Assembly (NCBI GenBank): GCA_040902425.1
Contig: JBBDXI010000069.1
Location: forward strand, 1 to 64,000
Source: JBBDXI01 sp040902425
GTDB lineage: Bacteria; Planctomycetota; Phycisphaerae; Phycisphaerales; UBA1924
Reading direction: 5' to 3'
Length of the DNA stretch: 64,000 bases
Part shown: piece after piece, positions 26,358-34,858 of the stretch
Layout of the letters: every line of letters begins with the position of its first letter
How positions within the stretch are numbered: position 1 is the stretch's first letter
Notes under the pieces: model-generated
What the model saw: only the letters and a program-made list of their open reading frames with translations
Told to the model about the DNA's origin: nothing
Database searches by the model: none
Program-made: the position numbers and the translations under genes

Positions 26358-26849
26358 ATGCCCAAGCGCCCCTCACCCCCCTCCCCGCCTTCCCGCCCCG
26401 CCCTCCCCAAGCCCGAGGCCGCCGAGGCCGCGCGCGCCTTCGCCGTCGAGGCGGCCCGCCTCCTCTCAGACGACAAGTGCGAGGACATTGTCCTGCTCGA
26501 CGTCCGGTCCCTCAGCCAGGTCACCGACTTCATCGTCATCGGCACGGGCACCTCCGACCGCCAGATGCGCAGCGTCCTGCACCACGTGGAAGACCTCGGG
26601 GCGGAGCGGGATTTCACCGCCTTCCGCGCCAGCTCCGACGACCGGTCGACCTGGCTGCTCGCCGACTTCGTCGATGTGGTCGTCCACATCTTCGAGCCCA
26701 ACACCCGCGCCCACTACGACCTCGAGATGCTCTGGGGCGATGCCCCCCGCATCGAGTGGGAGCGCACCGAGCCCGCCGCGCCCCGCGGCCGCCGCCCCTC
26801 CCGCAACCGCGCCGGCCTCCCCGCGGGCGATGCCGCCGACCGCCCATGA
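26358..26849 (+). CDS. rsfS: Ribosomal silencing factor RsfS
   Basis: This 163-residue protein of the RsfS/Iojap family binds ribosomal protein uL14 on the 50S subunit and blocks subunit joining in starved cells. The family core is visible: LLSDDKCEDIVLLDVRSL, TDFIVIGTGTSDRQMRSV and the C-terminal DVVVHIFEPNTRAHYDLEMLWGDAP. The N-terminal 25 residues and the Arg/Pro-rich tail are additions. The start is ATG 26358. The stop overlaps the aroB start (ATGA). Confidence 0.93.
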   Translation: MPKRPSPPSPPSRPALPKPEAAEAARAFAVEAARLLSDDKCEDIVLLDVRSLSQVTDFIVIGTGTSDRQMRSVLHHVEDLGAERDFTAFRASSDDRSTWLLADFVDVVVHIFEPNTRAHYDLEMLWGDAPRIEWERTEPAAPRGRRPSRNRAGLPAGDAADRP

Positions 26850-28030
26850 CCGAGCCCGCCCCCCAGGCCCGCGTCCCCGTCCACCTCGGCGCTCGCTGCT
26901 ACGACGTGCAGATCGGCCCCGGCCTGCTCGCCGGCCTCGGCGACCGCGTCCGCGCCGCCACCGGCGCGCCAGCCGGCGCCCGCGTCATGCTCGCCTGCGA
27001 CCGCGGCCTCCCCGGCCCCACCGTCGCCGCGGCCGGGGCCTCCCTCCGGGCCGCCGGCTTCGACGCCGCCACCCACCCCCTCACCGCCGCCGAGACCGAC
27101 AAGACCCTCGCGCAGGCCGGCACCCTCCTCGCCGCCATGGCCGCCCGCCGCCACGAACGGGGCGATCCCCTGGTCGCCCTCGGCGGCGGCCTGGTTGGCG
27201 ACCTCGCGGGCTTCGCCGCCGCCGTCTACCGGCGCGGCGTCCCCCTCATCCAATGCCCGACCACGCTCCTGGCCATGGTCGATGCCTCCGTCGGCGGCAA
27301 GACAGCCGTCAACCTGCCCGTTGGGGTTGACGACCTGCACAAGAACGCCCTCGGCGCCTTCCACCAGCCCCGGGCCGTCCTGATCGACACCGACACCCTC
27401 GGCTCACTCCCGGACCGTTTCTTCCGGGCCGGCCTCGCCGAGTGCGTCAAGCACGGCATGATCTCCGCCGACTGGGATGACCCCGGCCTCCTCGGGTGGA
27501 TGGCCGCCCACGCGGATGCCATCCTGACCCGCGACCCCGCCGCCCTCACCGCCCTCATCGCGCGGAACGTGCGCATCAAGGCCGCCGTGGTCGAACAGGA
27601 TGAACGCGAGGAGCACGACAGCGGCGGCCGGGCCCTGCTCAACCTCGGCCACACCTTCGCCCACGCTATCGAGACCCTCCCCGGCCTCTCCCCCGATGGC
27701 AACCCCGCCCATGCACCCCTCCAGCACGGCGAGGCGGTCGCCCTCGGCCTGGTCGCCGCCACAACAACCGCGGAGGCCGCGGGCCTGGCCGCGCGGGGGC
27801 TGGCCCCCGCCACCTCCGCGCTGCTTGCCAGCCTCGGCCTGCCCACCACGGTCACGGGCATGCCGCCCGATGAGGCCCTGCTGGAGCGCATGGCCCATGA
27901 CAAGAAGGTCCGGGGCGGCAAGCTCCGGCTCATCCTTCCTTCCGGACCCGGCCGCGCCGCCGTGATCACCGATCCGCCGCGCCCGGCCGTCATCGCCGGG
28001 CTCCGGGCCGTCGGCGCCCCCTCGCGCTGA
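26846..28030 (+). CDS. aroB: 3-dehydroquinate synthase AroB
   Basis: This 394-residue enzyme converts DAHP to 3-dehydroquinate, the second step of the shikimate pathway, using NAD and a divalent metal. Conserved elements are LVALGGGLVGDLAGFAAAVY, IQCPTTLLAMVDASVGGKTAVN, LAECVKHGMI, LNLGHTFAHAIE (metal-ligand His) and LQHGEAVALGL. The start codon overlaps the rsfS stop by four bases, so the two are translationally coupled. Length and motif order are typical. Confidence 0.95.
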   Translation: MTEPAPQARVPVHLGARCYDVQIGPGLLAGLGDRVRAATGAPAGARVMLACDRGLPGPTVAAAGASLRAAGFDAATHPLTAAETDKTLAQAGTLLAAMAARRHERGDPLVALGGGLVGDLAGFAAAVYRRGVPLIQCPTTLLAMVDASVGGKTAVNLPVGVDDLHKNALGAFHQPRAVLIDTDTLGSLPDRFFRAGLAECVKHGMISADWDDPGLLGWMAAHADAILTRDPAALTALIARNVRIKAAVVEQDEREEHDSGGRALLNLGHTFAHAIETLPGLSPDGNPAHAPLQHGEAVALGLVAATTTAEAAGLAARGLAPATSALLASLGLPTTVTGMPPDEALLERMAHDKKVRGGKLRLILPSGPGRAAVITDPPRPAVIAGLRAVGAPSR

Positions 28031-28195
28031 CCCGCGCAACTCTCAAGCGTCCTTTGCGCTTCCGCCGATACTTGCGCTGAAGTTTCAAGCCCGGTCGGGC
28101 CGGCGCGCTCATGGATGGGCGCCCCGGTGAAGGCGGTTCCCGAGGCCGCCAGCGCCTATTCGGCGTCCCGTCCGGCTACCACCGCGAAGGCCAGC

Positions 28196-29194
28196 ATGCG
28201 GATCATCTCCATCATCAACCAGAAGGGTGGGTGTGGGAAGACCACCAGCGCCATCAACCTCGCTGGCCTCATGGCCCGTCGGGGCTTCCGGACGCTCCTG
28301 GTCGACCTCGACCCCCAGTCCCACTGCGCTGCCGGCCTGGCCATCCCCGAGCAGCGGATCGACCTCGACATCGGCGATGCCATGGTGGCCGCCGACACCG
28401 AGCCCCTCGACCCCACACGCCTCTTCTGGCGGGCCAGCCGAAACCTCGACCTCGCCCCCAGCCGCATGAAGCTCGCCGGCCTCGCGCTCCCCCCCGGCGC
28501 GGCCGCGGCGGGCGGCCCCGCCGATCGCCCCGACAAGGAACGCCGCCTCGCCTCCGTCCTCGCCCGCTTCAGCCACAGCTACGACGTCTGCTTCGTGGAC
28601 TGCTCGCCCTCGATCGGTCTGCTCACCTTCAACGCCCTGGCCGCGGCCACCGACATCCTCATCCCCGTCGAGACCAGCTTTTTCGCCCTCCAGGGGGCGA
28701 CCAAGCAGATCAACACCATCCGCTCCCTGGCCAAGCGGCTGGGCTCCGAGGCCCAGTACTGGATGGTCGCCACCCTCCACGACGACACCAGCGCCCTCGC
28801 CCGCGACCTGCTCGATGAGCTCCGCCGCCGCTTCGGCAAGCGGGTTTCGCCCCATGTCATCCGCCGCGATGTCACGCTGAAAGAGGCCGCCTCCTTCGGC
28901 CAGCCCATCATCGAGTACGCCCCGGAATCCGCCGGCGCTGCCGACTACTCCGCCCTCGCCGACTGGCTGGCCGCGATCATCGGCCTCGCCCCCGGGACAG
29001 AGGCCGCCCCCCAGCACGAGCCCGACGAGACGCCCCTGGATCCGCCCAGCGTCGAGATCATCGGGTCGCTGGAGGCCAAGGCCGCCCTCGGCCGCAAGCT
29101 TTCCGCGGGCGATCTCGAGCCGGAACTGGCCGCCGCCCCCGCACCGAGCGCCCCCGCGGCCTCTGCCCGCCCCCGCCCCGCCCCCGTCATCCCG
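28196..29194 (+). CDS. ParA/Soj-type ATPase, open into an assembly gap
   Basis: From ATG 28196 (GAAGG ribosome site upstream) the protein begins with the deviant Walker A of ParA/MinD ATPases, IINQKGGCGKTTSAINLAG. The Walker A' LLVDLDPQSHCAAGL and the Walker B-like region VCFVDCSPSIGLLTFNAL follow. The core runs to about residue 265. A Pro/Ala-rich linker then continues, still open, into the N gap. ParA ATPases position DNA, complexes or organelles by cycling on the nucleoid. No parB or parS was seen beside it. The frame continues on the far side of the gap, so this and the next feature are probably one gene. Confidence 0.85.
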
Positions 29195-29204
29195 NNNNNN
29201 NNNN
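29195..29204. other. Assembly gap (10 N)
   Basis: Ten undetermined bases. The 23 bases before the gap (29172-29194) recur exactly at 29255-29277, so contig ends met in a GC-rich repeated stretch and the true length between them is unknown. Confidence 0.98.
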
Positions 29205-29205
29205 C

Positions 29206-30018
29206 ACGAACAGAAGCTTCACGGCGGGCGATTCTGTCACCCTTGCCCGCATGGCCCGCCCCGCCCCCGTCATCCCGGCGCCCGACGCCGCGGCCGGCCC
29301 CGTCACGCTCCAGACCGCCGGGGGGACGCTCATCGCCGCCCAGCCCCTCACGCAGGTCGCCCAGCTTGCCGGCAGGCTCCAGCAGATCGCCGTGCCCACG
29401 GCTGCGCCCCCAGAGCCCGGCGAGCCCACCCGCGCGGAGGACCTCGCCCAGCGGGCCCGGGCCCTGCTCCTCAAGCGAGCCGACGAGCAGCTCCGCCTCC
29501 TCGCCGGCCTCGGCGCCTCCGGGCCCACGAGAGCCCCAGCCAAGCCCGCCGAGGCCCCCACCGGCTCGCCCGGCGCCCACCCGACGCTCCGCCTGATCGA
29601 GGAGCCCAAGTCCACCCTCGACCCCTCGCGCTCCGAATCCATCCGCTCGCTCTACGGCGTCCGGAACACCACCAGCGGCGTCCTGTTCATCCAGCCGATC
29701 TCCTCCGGGATGCGGCTCGGCATCGCCGGCGACTTCACCGGCTGGATGCCGATCCCCATGCGTCGCAACGACCAGCTCGGCGTGTTCGAGCTCTGCCTCC
29801 CGCTGCCCCCCGGGCGCCGCCAGTACCGGGTGGTCATCGACGGCCGCTGGACGGCCGACCCCTACAACCCCATCTGCGAGCCCAACCCCTTCGGCGAGCT
29901 CAACAGCATCTTCACCGCCGAGGCCGCCCACGCGGGCTCCGCGCCCGACCACCGCTCGCCCGCCGCCTTCACGGCCCCCGCACCCACCGCCCCGCCCACC
30001 GCGGCCGCGATCATCTGA
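29206..30018 (+). CDS. Glycogen-binding-like (CBM48/E-set) domain protein, 5' end in gap
   Basis: The frame is open from the gap through ATG 29251 to the stop. A Pro/Ala-rich part is followed by an arginine/leucine-rich helical region (LAQRARALLLKRADEQLRLL). A C-terminal domain then shows SGMRLGIAGDFTGW, PMRRNDQLGVFELCLPLPPG and RQYRVVIDGRWTADPYNP, the pattern of AMPK-type glycogen-binding/isoamylase-N early-set domains. It may be the C-terminal half of the ParA protein upstream. If separate, the start is ATG 29251 (255 residues). It is followed after 18 bases by a gene of unknown function. Confidence 0.7.
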   Translation, partial: TNRSFTAGDSVTLARMARPAPVIPAPDAAAGPVTLQTAGGTLIAAQPLTQVAQLAGRLQQIAVPTAAPPEPGEPTRAEDLAQRARALLLKRADEQLRLLAGLGASGPTRAPAKPAEAPTGSPGAHPTLRLIEEPKSTLDPSRSESIRSLYGVRNTTSGVLFIQPISSGMRLGIAGDFTGWMPIPMRRNDQLGVFELCLPLPPGRRQYRVVIDGRWTADPYNPICEPNPFGELNSIFTAEAAHAGSAPDHRSPAAFTAPAPTAPPTAAAII

Positions 30019-30036
30019 CTCACCGGCGGAGCCCAC

Positions 30037-31683
30037 ATGAGTCTTCCCAGGAAGCCGGCGGAGCCCGACGACGGGGGATGGGAGGGGAGCGACCCCCTCT
30101 CGCGCGAGCCCCTCCCCCGCGATCCCTTCGCCGGCCCGCGCCCCGAAGCCTACGACGCCCTCACCGAGCTGTTCCTCGGCGAGCAGCAGGCCGCAGCGCC
30201 CCAGGGACGCCCGCCGGTCCTCAAGCTGGTCCACGGTCACGACTGGGATGAGGACGACCCCGACACGTGCCGCGGCTTCGGCGCCGTCCTCGGCGGCGCG
30301 CCCTGCCCCGCCCCCGCCCCCCGCATCGAGGCCCTCCTCCTCGGCAACCTCCCCGTCACCGCCTCCCCCTGGGTGATGCAGTACGCCCGCCACGCCGCCG
30401 CGGAGCACGGCGGCCCCGCCGCCATCCTCCGCCTCCACCACGGCGAGGGCTCGCTCACGGTGGTCGCCCAGGGGCGCAACACCGAGCCCCCGCCCACCCC
30501 CCACGGCTCGCTCCGCGAGGCCTGCGAGGCGATCGCCGGGCACATCGCCGTCTGGCTCATCCGCGTCGAGGAGGTCTCCGAGCCCGAGCTGGTCGCCCTC
30601 CCGCAGCTCGACTCCATCACCCTGCTCACCGCCGCCGACCCCGCCGCCACGGCCGCGGCCTACCAGTCGATCAAGCACCTCTCGCCCCCGGGCGCCCCCG
30701 CCACCGGCCTGCGCCTCGCCCTCATGGGCGCGAAGGCCGACAAGGCGGATGCCGCCCACGACCGCATCGCCCGCACCGCCGAGGCCTTCCTCCAGCGCAG
30801 GGTCATGGTCGCGGCGTGCATCGACAGGATCTCCGGCGGCCGCTCGCACCAGGCGTGGTCGGGGGCGGTGGACCTGCCCCTTGCGGAGATCATCGCGGAC
30901 CTCGACCAGGTCCTCCGCCGGCGCGTGGCGACGCCCGACGCGGCTCCGTCCGCCCCGGAGGCTGTGCGAGACGAGCCCGACGCCACCTCTTCCGCCGTAC
31001 ACGCAAGCACGGGGCCCGCCACCGCGGACCCGGCCCCCCCCGCCGACGATCTGGGCGTCTTTGTTCAATCGGGGACACCCGCCCTCGCCGCCCCGCCCGG
31101 TGCGCTTGCCAGGGCACCCTCGCCCGAAATCGAAACCTACGTCTTCACCAGTGTCTACCCCCCGCTCTCGCCCCTTCCGGGGGCTGACCCGTCGCGGACC
31201 TCGTACAGCGCCCACCCCGCCGCCTTCGCGTCGATCGCCGCGGCCCCCGCGGCCGCCGAAGTCATCACCGAAGACGAGGCCGCGGCCCTGCTCGAAGCCG
31301 GCGAAGCGCCGATCCGCGAGACGCTCACCCGCCACCTGCCCGACCTCGCGCCGTTCCCCTTCACCTGCCCGTACGCCCCCAGCGTGGAACTGGCGACCTC
31401 TCCCGAGGGCCACCTCCACCTCGTCGCCCTCGAGGCCCCCGAGACCGCCGCCGTCCCCGCGCTCCTCTCCGCCGAGGCCTGGGTCCGCGACCACCTGCCG
31501 CTGCTGGCCCAGTCCGCGGCCGCCATCGACCGCCCGCTCCTGGAGAGCCCGCCGACGCTGCACCTGCTGACGATGCATGCTCCCGGCGTGCTGCACCTGC
31601 GCGAGTCGGGCATCCGCCTGCACCTATTGGTGATCACCCGCGCCGGGGATGACACGGCGTGGGCGTGCGCGGATTTGAACTGA
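30037..31683 (+). CDS. Unrecognised protein, possibly a degenerate ParA/MinD-like partner
   Basis: This 548-residue soluble protein has acidic, Pro-rich N-terminal and central linkers. Residues about 95-290 resemble the ParA/MinD/FlhG fold without a P-loop: RIEALLLGNLPVTASPWVMQ, then LDSITLLTAADPAATAAAYQSIKHL (compare the signalling-to-helix part of MinD-like proteins) and RLALMGAKADKADAA. The C-terminal 180 residues (ITEDEAAALLEAGEAPIRE to the end) form a second unknown domain. It lies 18 bases behind the ParA/glycogen-binding gene, so the two are probably co-expressed partners. The fold similarity is my reading and needs structure prediction. Confidence 0.5.
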   Translation: MSLPRKPAEPDDGGWEGSDPLSREPLPRDPFAGPRPEAYDALTELFLGEQQAAAPQGRPPVLKLVHGHDWDEDDPDTCRGFGAVLGGAPCPAPAPRIEALLLGNLPVTASPWVMQYARHAAAEHGGPAAILRLHHGEGSLTVVAQGRNTEPPPTPHGSLREACEAIAGHIAVWLIRVEEVSEPELVALPQLDSITLLTAADPAATAAAYQSIKHLSPPGAPATGLRLALMGAKADKADAAHDRIARTAEAFLQRRVMVAACIDRISGGRSHQAWSGAVDLPLAEIIADLDQVLRRRVATPDAAPSAPEAVRDEPDATSSAVHASTGPATADPAPPADDLGVFVQSGTPALAAPPGALARAPSPEIETYVFTSVYPPLSPLPGADPSRTSYSAHPAAFASIAAAPAAAEVITEDEAAALLEAGEAPIRETLTRHLPDLAPFPFTCPYAPSVELATSPEGHLHLVALEAPETAAVPALLSAEAWVRDHLPLLAQSAAAIDRPLLESPPTLHLLTMHAPGVLHLRESGIRLHLLVITRAGDDTAWACADLN

Positions 31684-31776
31684 TGGCTGTAGCTGTTGCG
31701 GAGTAACGAGCCCGGTGCTGCAAGCACAGGGTCCGTATCCCCGTCTCGCGCTGGGGCTCGTCCCTCAGGGTACTGC

Positions 31777-33126
31777 CTACGCGGATTCCTTACGCTTCAC
31801 CCGCAGCTCCGCCAGCCGTCGCCCGCTCCGCCTCACGGCGACCTCATCCACGATGTACTCCGCCCCGTCGCTCTTGAGGTCGGGGAGTTCGTACATCAGG
31901 TCCACCATGATCTCTTCCATCACTGCCCGCAGGCCGCGGGCGCCGGTGTCGCGCTTGGTGGCCTTCTCGGCGATGGCCCGCAGGGCCCCGTCGGTGAAGG
32001 TCAGCTTGGCGTCCTCGAGGCTGAAGAGGTGCTGGTACTGGCGGATCAGGGCGTTCTTGGGCTCGGTGAGGATCGAGACCATCGCGTCGAGCGACAGCGG
32101 CATCAGCGGGGCGATCACCGGGAGGCGCCCGACGAACTCGGGGATCATGCCGAACTCGATCAGGTCCTCGGGGGCGATCTGCGAGAGCAGCTCGCTGCGG
32201 GCGGTCTGCTGGTCCTGGGCCTGCTGGTCGGGCGCGAAGCCGATCCGCGACCTGCCCAGCCGGCGCCGGAGGATGTCCTCCAGCCCCACGAACGTCCCCC
32301 CGCAGATGAACAGGATGTGGCTCGTGTCCACCTGGATGTACTGCTGCTCCGGGTGCTTCCGCCCGCCCTGCGGCGGGACGTTGCTGATCGTCCCCTCGAG
32401 CATCTTCAGCAGGCTCTGCTGGACGCCCTCGCCGCTGACATCGCGCGTGATCGAGACGTTGTTGCTGGTCTTTCCGATCTTGTCGATCTCGTCGATGTAG
32501 ATGATCCCGCGCTGCGCCGCCTCCAGGTCGTAGTCGGCCGCCTGCAGCAGCTTCAGGAGCAGGTTCTCCACGTCCTCGCCGACGTACCCCGCCTCGGTGA
32601 GCGTCGTCGCGTCCCCGATCGCAAACGGCACCTTCAGCATCCGCGCCAGCGTCCGCGCCAGCAGCGTCTTGCCCGAGCCGGTCGGCCCGATCATCAGGAT
32701 GTTGCTCTTGTCCAGCTCGACCGAGCTGTCGTCCCCCTCGGCGTGCAGCAGCCGCTTGTAGTGGTTGTGGACCGCCACGGCCAGGGCCCGCTTGGCCTGG
32801 GTCTGGCCGATGACGTACTGGTCCAGGTGCTCGACGATGTGCCGCGGGTTGGGGATATCCGTCAGCGTCGCGCTGACCGAGCCCACCCGCCGCCGCTCCT
32901 GCCGGAAGATGTTCTGGCAGAGGTCGACGCAGTTGGTGCAGATGTAGACCTCGCTGGGGCCCTCGACCATCGGGCCTACCTCGCGGCTGGTCTTCCCGCA
33001 GAACGAGCACGTGGTGATCCGCCGGCCGCGGAACCCGCCGCCCCCGCCCCCCCCACCCGGGCCGCCGTCGCCGCCTCCCCCGGACGGAGTGATGGAGTCG
33101 CCGCCGTCTTGCCTGGTCTTGGCCAT
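31777..33126 (-). CDS. clpX: ATP-dependent Clp protease ATPase subunit ClpX
   Basis: This 449-residue AAA+ unfoldase feeds proteins to ClpP. A Gly-rich insertion follows the first residues, then the zinc-binding domain (CSFCGK ... CTNCVDLC). Next come Walker A GPTGSGKT, the pore-loop motif GYVGEDVE, Walker B IIYIDEIDKI, the RKH loop (GGRKHPEQQY), and the ClpP-contacting IGF loop (RIGFAPD). No clpP lies next to it, which differs from many genomes. A strong hairpin lies in its leader (33160-33229). Confidence 0.97.
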   Translation of the reverse strand: MAKTRQDGGDSITPSGGGGDGGPGGGGGGGGFRGRRITTCSFCGKTSREVGPMVEGPSEVYICTNCVDLCQNIFRQERRRVGSVSATLTDIPNPRHIVEHLDQYVIGQTQAKRALAVAVHNHYKRLLHAEGDDSSVELDKSNILMIGPTGSGKTLLARTLARMLKVPFAIGDATTLTEAGYVGEDVENLLLKLLQAADYDLEAAQRGIIYIDEIDKIGKTSNNVSITRDVSGEGVQQSLLKMLEGTISNVPPQGGRKHPEQQYIQVDTSHILFICGGTFVGLEDILRRRLGRSRIGFAPDQQAQDQQTARSELLSQIAPEDLIEFGMIPEFVGRLPVIAPLMPLSLDAMVSILTEPKNALIRQYQHLFSLEDAKLTFTDGALRAIAEKATKRDTGARGLRAVMEEIMVDLMYELPDLKSDGAEYIVDEVAVRRSGRRLAELRVKRKESA

Positions 33127-33159
33127 TCAATCCCTCGCCCGCCGGGTTTCGCAGGGTGC

Positions 33160-33229
33160 CACCGACTTGGCCGCCCGCACTGCGCCGCTCTGATCCCTCA
33201 GTTGGCCCTCGCGGGCGGCCAAGTCGGTG
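33160..33229 (-). promoter_or_regulatory. Perfect 19-bp inverted repeat upstream of clpX
   Basis: The arms caccgacttggccgcccgc (33160-33178) and its exact reverse complement (33211-33229) are separated by 32 bases. The structure lies 34 to 103 bases before the clpX ATG, on the transcribed side if the promoter is farther upstream. It could be an operator, an RNA leader element, or a terminator of the upstream gene, though no U-run follows. Confidence 0.5.
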
Positions 33230-33293
33230 CCGCGGCCCGCAAGTGTATCGGCCGCCCCCGCGGATGTCTGCAATCGGGCCGGTTCAGGCGGTG

Positions 33294-33761
33294 TTACCGG
33301 TCCGGGCCCTCATCCGTTGCGGGCGGGAGGGGGCCCTGAGGGCGCTGCGGGGGGTGCGGGGGGCGCGGGAGGGGGCGCCCCGTGAGGTCGAAGCCCGGTT
33401 TGGCGATGCGCTCCCCCGCCGGCGCTCGCGCGGGGCGGGGCGTCGAGGCGGCTGTCGGTTGTGATGCGGCGCCCCGCGGGGGCACCGCCTTCCCGGTGAT
33501 CTTCGCCGCCAGCGCCGCCCGCGCCCGCTCGTACTCCTCCCGCGAGACCTCCCCGCGCTCGAGCAACGCCCGCAGCTCTTCGAGCGCCCCCGCCGGCGCG
33601 GGGGATGGCGGCTTGGCCAGCACCCGAGAGCGGTACACCAGCAGGATCACGCCCGCCACGGTCACCGCGGCCAGCATCACGCCCAGCCAGATCAGGTACG
33701 GACCGATCTCCCGCTGCTGCTGCGCCAGCACGGCCATGACCGGGGGCACCGCCATGGGCAC
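33294..33761 (-). CDS. Small membrane protein with SHOCT-like motif
   Basis: This protein of about 155 residues has one transmembrane helix (IGPYLIWLGVMLAAVTVAGVILLVY). A short helical element, LEELRALLERGEVSREEYERARAAL, resembles the SHOCT motif of bacterial envelope proteins. The C-terminus is Pro-rich and disordered. The start is uncertain: GTG 33761 is used here, but ATG 33755 or 33737 is possible, and none has a strong ribosome site. It lies four bases after the upstream unknown gene, so they form an operon. Function unknown. Confidence 0.65.
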   Translation of the reverse strand: MPMAVPPVMAVLAQQQREIGPYLIWLGVMLAAVTVAGVILLVYRSRVLAKPPSPAPAGALEELRALLERGEVSREEYERARAALAAKITGKAVPPRGAASQPTAASTPRPARAPAGERIAKPGFDLTGRPLPRPPHPPQRPQGPLPPATDEGPDR

Positions 33762-33764
33762 AGC

Positions 33765-34499
33765 CTACCGGTTGGAGCCCAGGGCATCCCGGATGGGCAC
33801 GACGATGTTGGGGACGAGCCGGTTGTCCACGAGGTCCTCGCCCTGCCGGGCCAGCTGCGCCAGCACGTCGGGGAGCTGCTTGACCTCGGTCACCGGCCCG
33901 TACTTGCGGAGGGTCAGGTAGATGCTGATCGGCTCATCGCCGCGCCCTTCCTTCCCGGCGCTCCTGGTCTTGACCTCGAAGTGGACCTCGACATCCCCCT
34001 GCTCGCGGAGGACCACGCCGAAGATCGGCTGGCAGTCCACGATCTGCGACCCGGGGATGTCCAGCAGCTTGGCCATAGGCGACTCGGCCACCAGCGCCTC
34101 GTAGACGATCTCGTCGTGGTTCCGCTCCGCCAGCATGTCGAAGCCGTACAGCACCTCGATGTAGTCCACATCCAGCGGCGAGATGCTCAGGAAGTACGGG
34201 GCCACGTCGAGCACGTGGCGGTGCAGCGTGTACGCCTCGGCCAGCGTGCTGGGGTTCACCGCGCCCGCCCGGATGTTGTTGTTGCGGATGGCCACCCACC
34301 GGTGCTGCGGGGCCGCGGCCTCGGCCTCCAGGGCCAGCTCGTCCCTGTAGCGCCGGAACTGGCTCATGGACGGGAACTGCCGCCGGACCCGGTCGAAGAG
34401 GTCGAGGATGGTCTGGCGCTCGCGCGGCAGATCGAGCTTGAGGTTCAGCTTCAGGTTGACGTAGAAGTCCGAACTCAGCGCCCGGTAGCTCTCAGACAT
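33765..34499 (-). CDS. Conserved-looking protein of unknown function
   Basis: From the ATG at 34499 this is a 244-residue soluble protein beginning MSESYRALSSDFYVNLKLNL, with no signal peptide or transmembrane segment. It is rich in beta-strand-like sequence (IEVLYGFDMLAERNHDEIVYEAL, GDVEVHFEVKTRSAG, EPISIYLTLRKYGPVTEV), with no catalytic motif I recognise. Codon usage and length are gene-like. Frames upstream of this ATG are Pro/Arg-rich and are not used. It is co-directional with the SHOCT-like gene (four-base gap). Function unknown. Confidence 0.7.
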   Translation of the reverse strand: MSESYRALSSDFYVNLKLNLKLDLPRERQTILDLFDRVRRQFPSMSQFRRYRDELALEAEAAAPQHRWVAIRNNNIRAGAVNPSTLAEAYTLHRHVLDVAPYFLSISPLDVDYIEVLYGFDMLAERNHDEIVYEALVAESPMAKLLDIPGSQIVDCQPIFGVVLREQGDVEVHFEVKTRSAGKEGRGDEPISIYLTLRKYGPVTEVKQLPDVLAQLARQGEDLVDNRLVPNIVVPIRDALGSNR

Positions 34500-34665
34500 C
34501 GAGTCGGACTCCTGCCCGCGTGCCGGCGGACCACAGTGTAGTAGTCGCCCCGGCCCGGGCCGACGCGCCGGGGGCGGGGTCATGAAGCCGGGCGAGTCCG
34601 GCGGCGGGGGTCCGCGGGGCCCGCATGAGCGCGGGGCCCGGCGCCACACTGGGCAACCTCGCAAG

Positions 34666-34739
34666 TGCCGAGGGGCGGGCTCGAACCGCCGACCTGAGCG
34701 TTATGAATGCTCCGCTCTAACCAGCTGAGCTACCTCGGC
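34666..34739 (-). tRNA. tRNA with CAT anticodon (Met, or Ile2)
   Basis: A 74-base cloverleaf is formed. The acceptor is GCCGAGG/CCTCGGC with discriminator A. The D stem is GCTC/GAGC and the T arm GGCGG-TTCGAGC-CCGCC. The anticodon arm has the loop TTCATAA (CAT) and an A-C mismatch at the last stem pair. The first pair G-C and the lack of initiator hallmarks favour elongator Met; Ile2 cannot be excluded. CCA is not encoded. Confidence 0.92.
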
Positions 34740-34749
34740 GAGGGCCCGA

Positions 34750-34755
34750 ATCGTA
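34750..34755 (-). promoter_or_regulatory. -10 box of the CAT tRNA
   Basis: TACGAT on the - strand lies ten bases before the tRNA 5' end. No convincing -35 was identified in the GC-rich upstream sequence. Confidence 0.35.
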
Positions 34756-34858
34756 CGCCCCCGGGCCCCGCCGACAAGCCGGCGGAGCCCGCGCCGACCC
34801 GCCGCGCGCCCCGCGCCGCCGTTCGCCCGCCCGAGGCCCGGCCGGTGCTCCCCGGGGG

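Noticed and set aside
28945..31623. An 892-codon - strand open frame across the gap region
   Set aside because: It crosses the N gap, is low-complexity, and lies opposite the better supported ParA/glycogen-binding genes.
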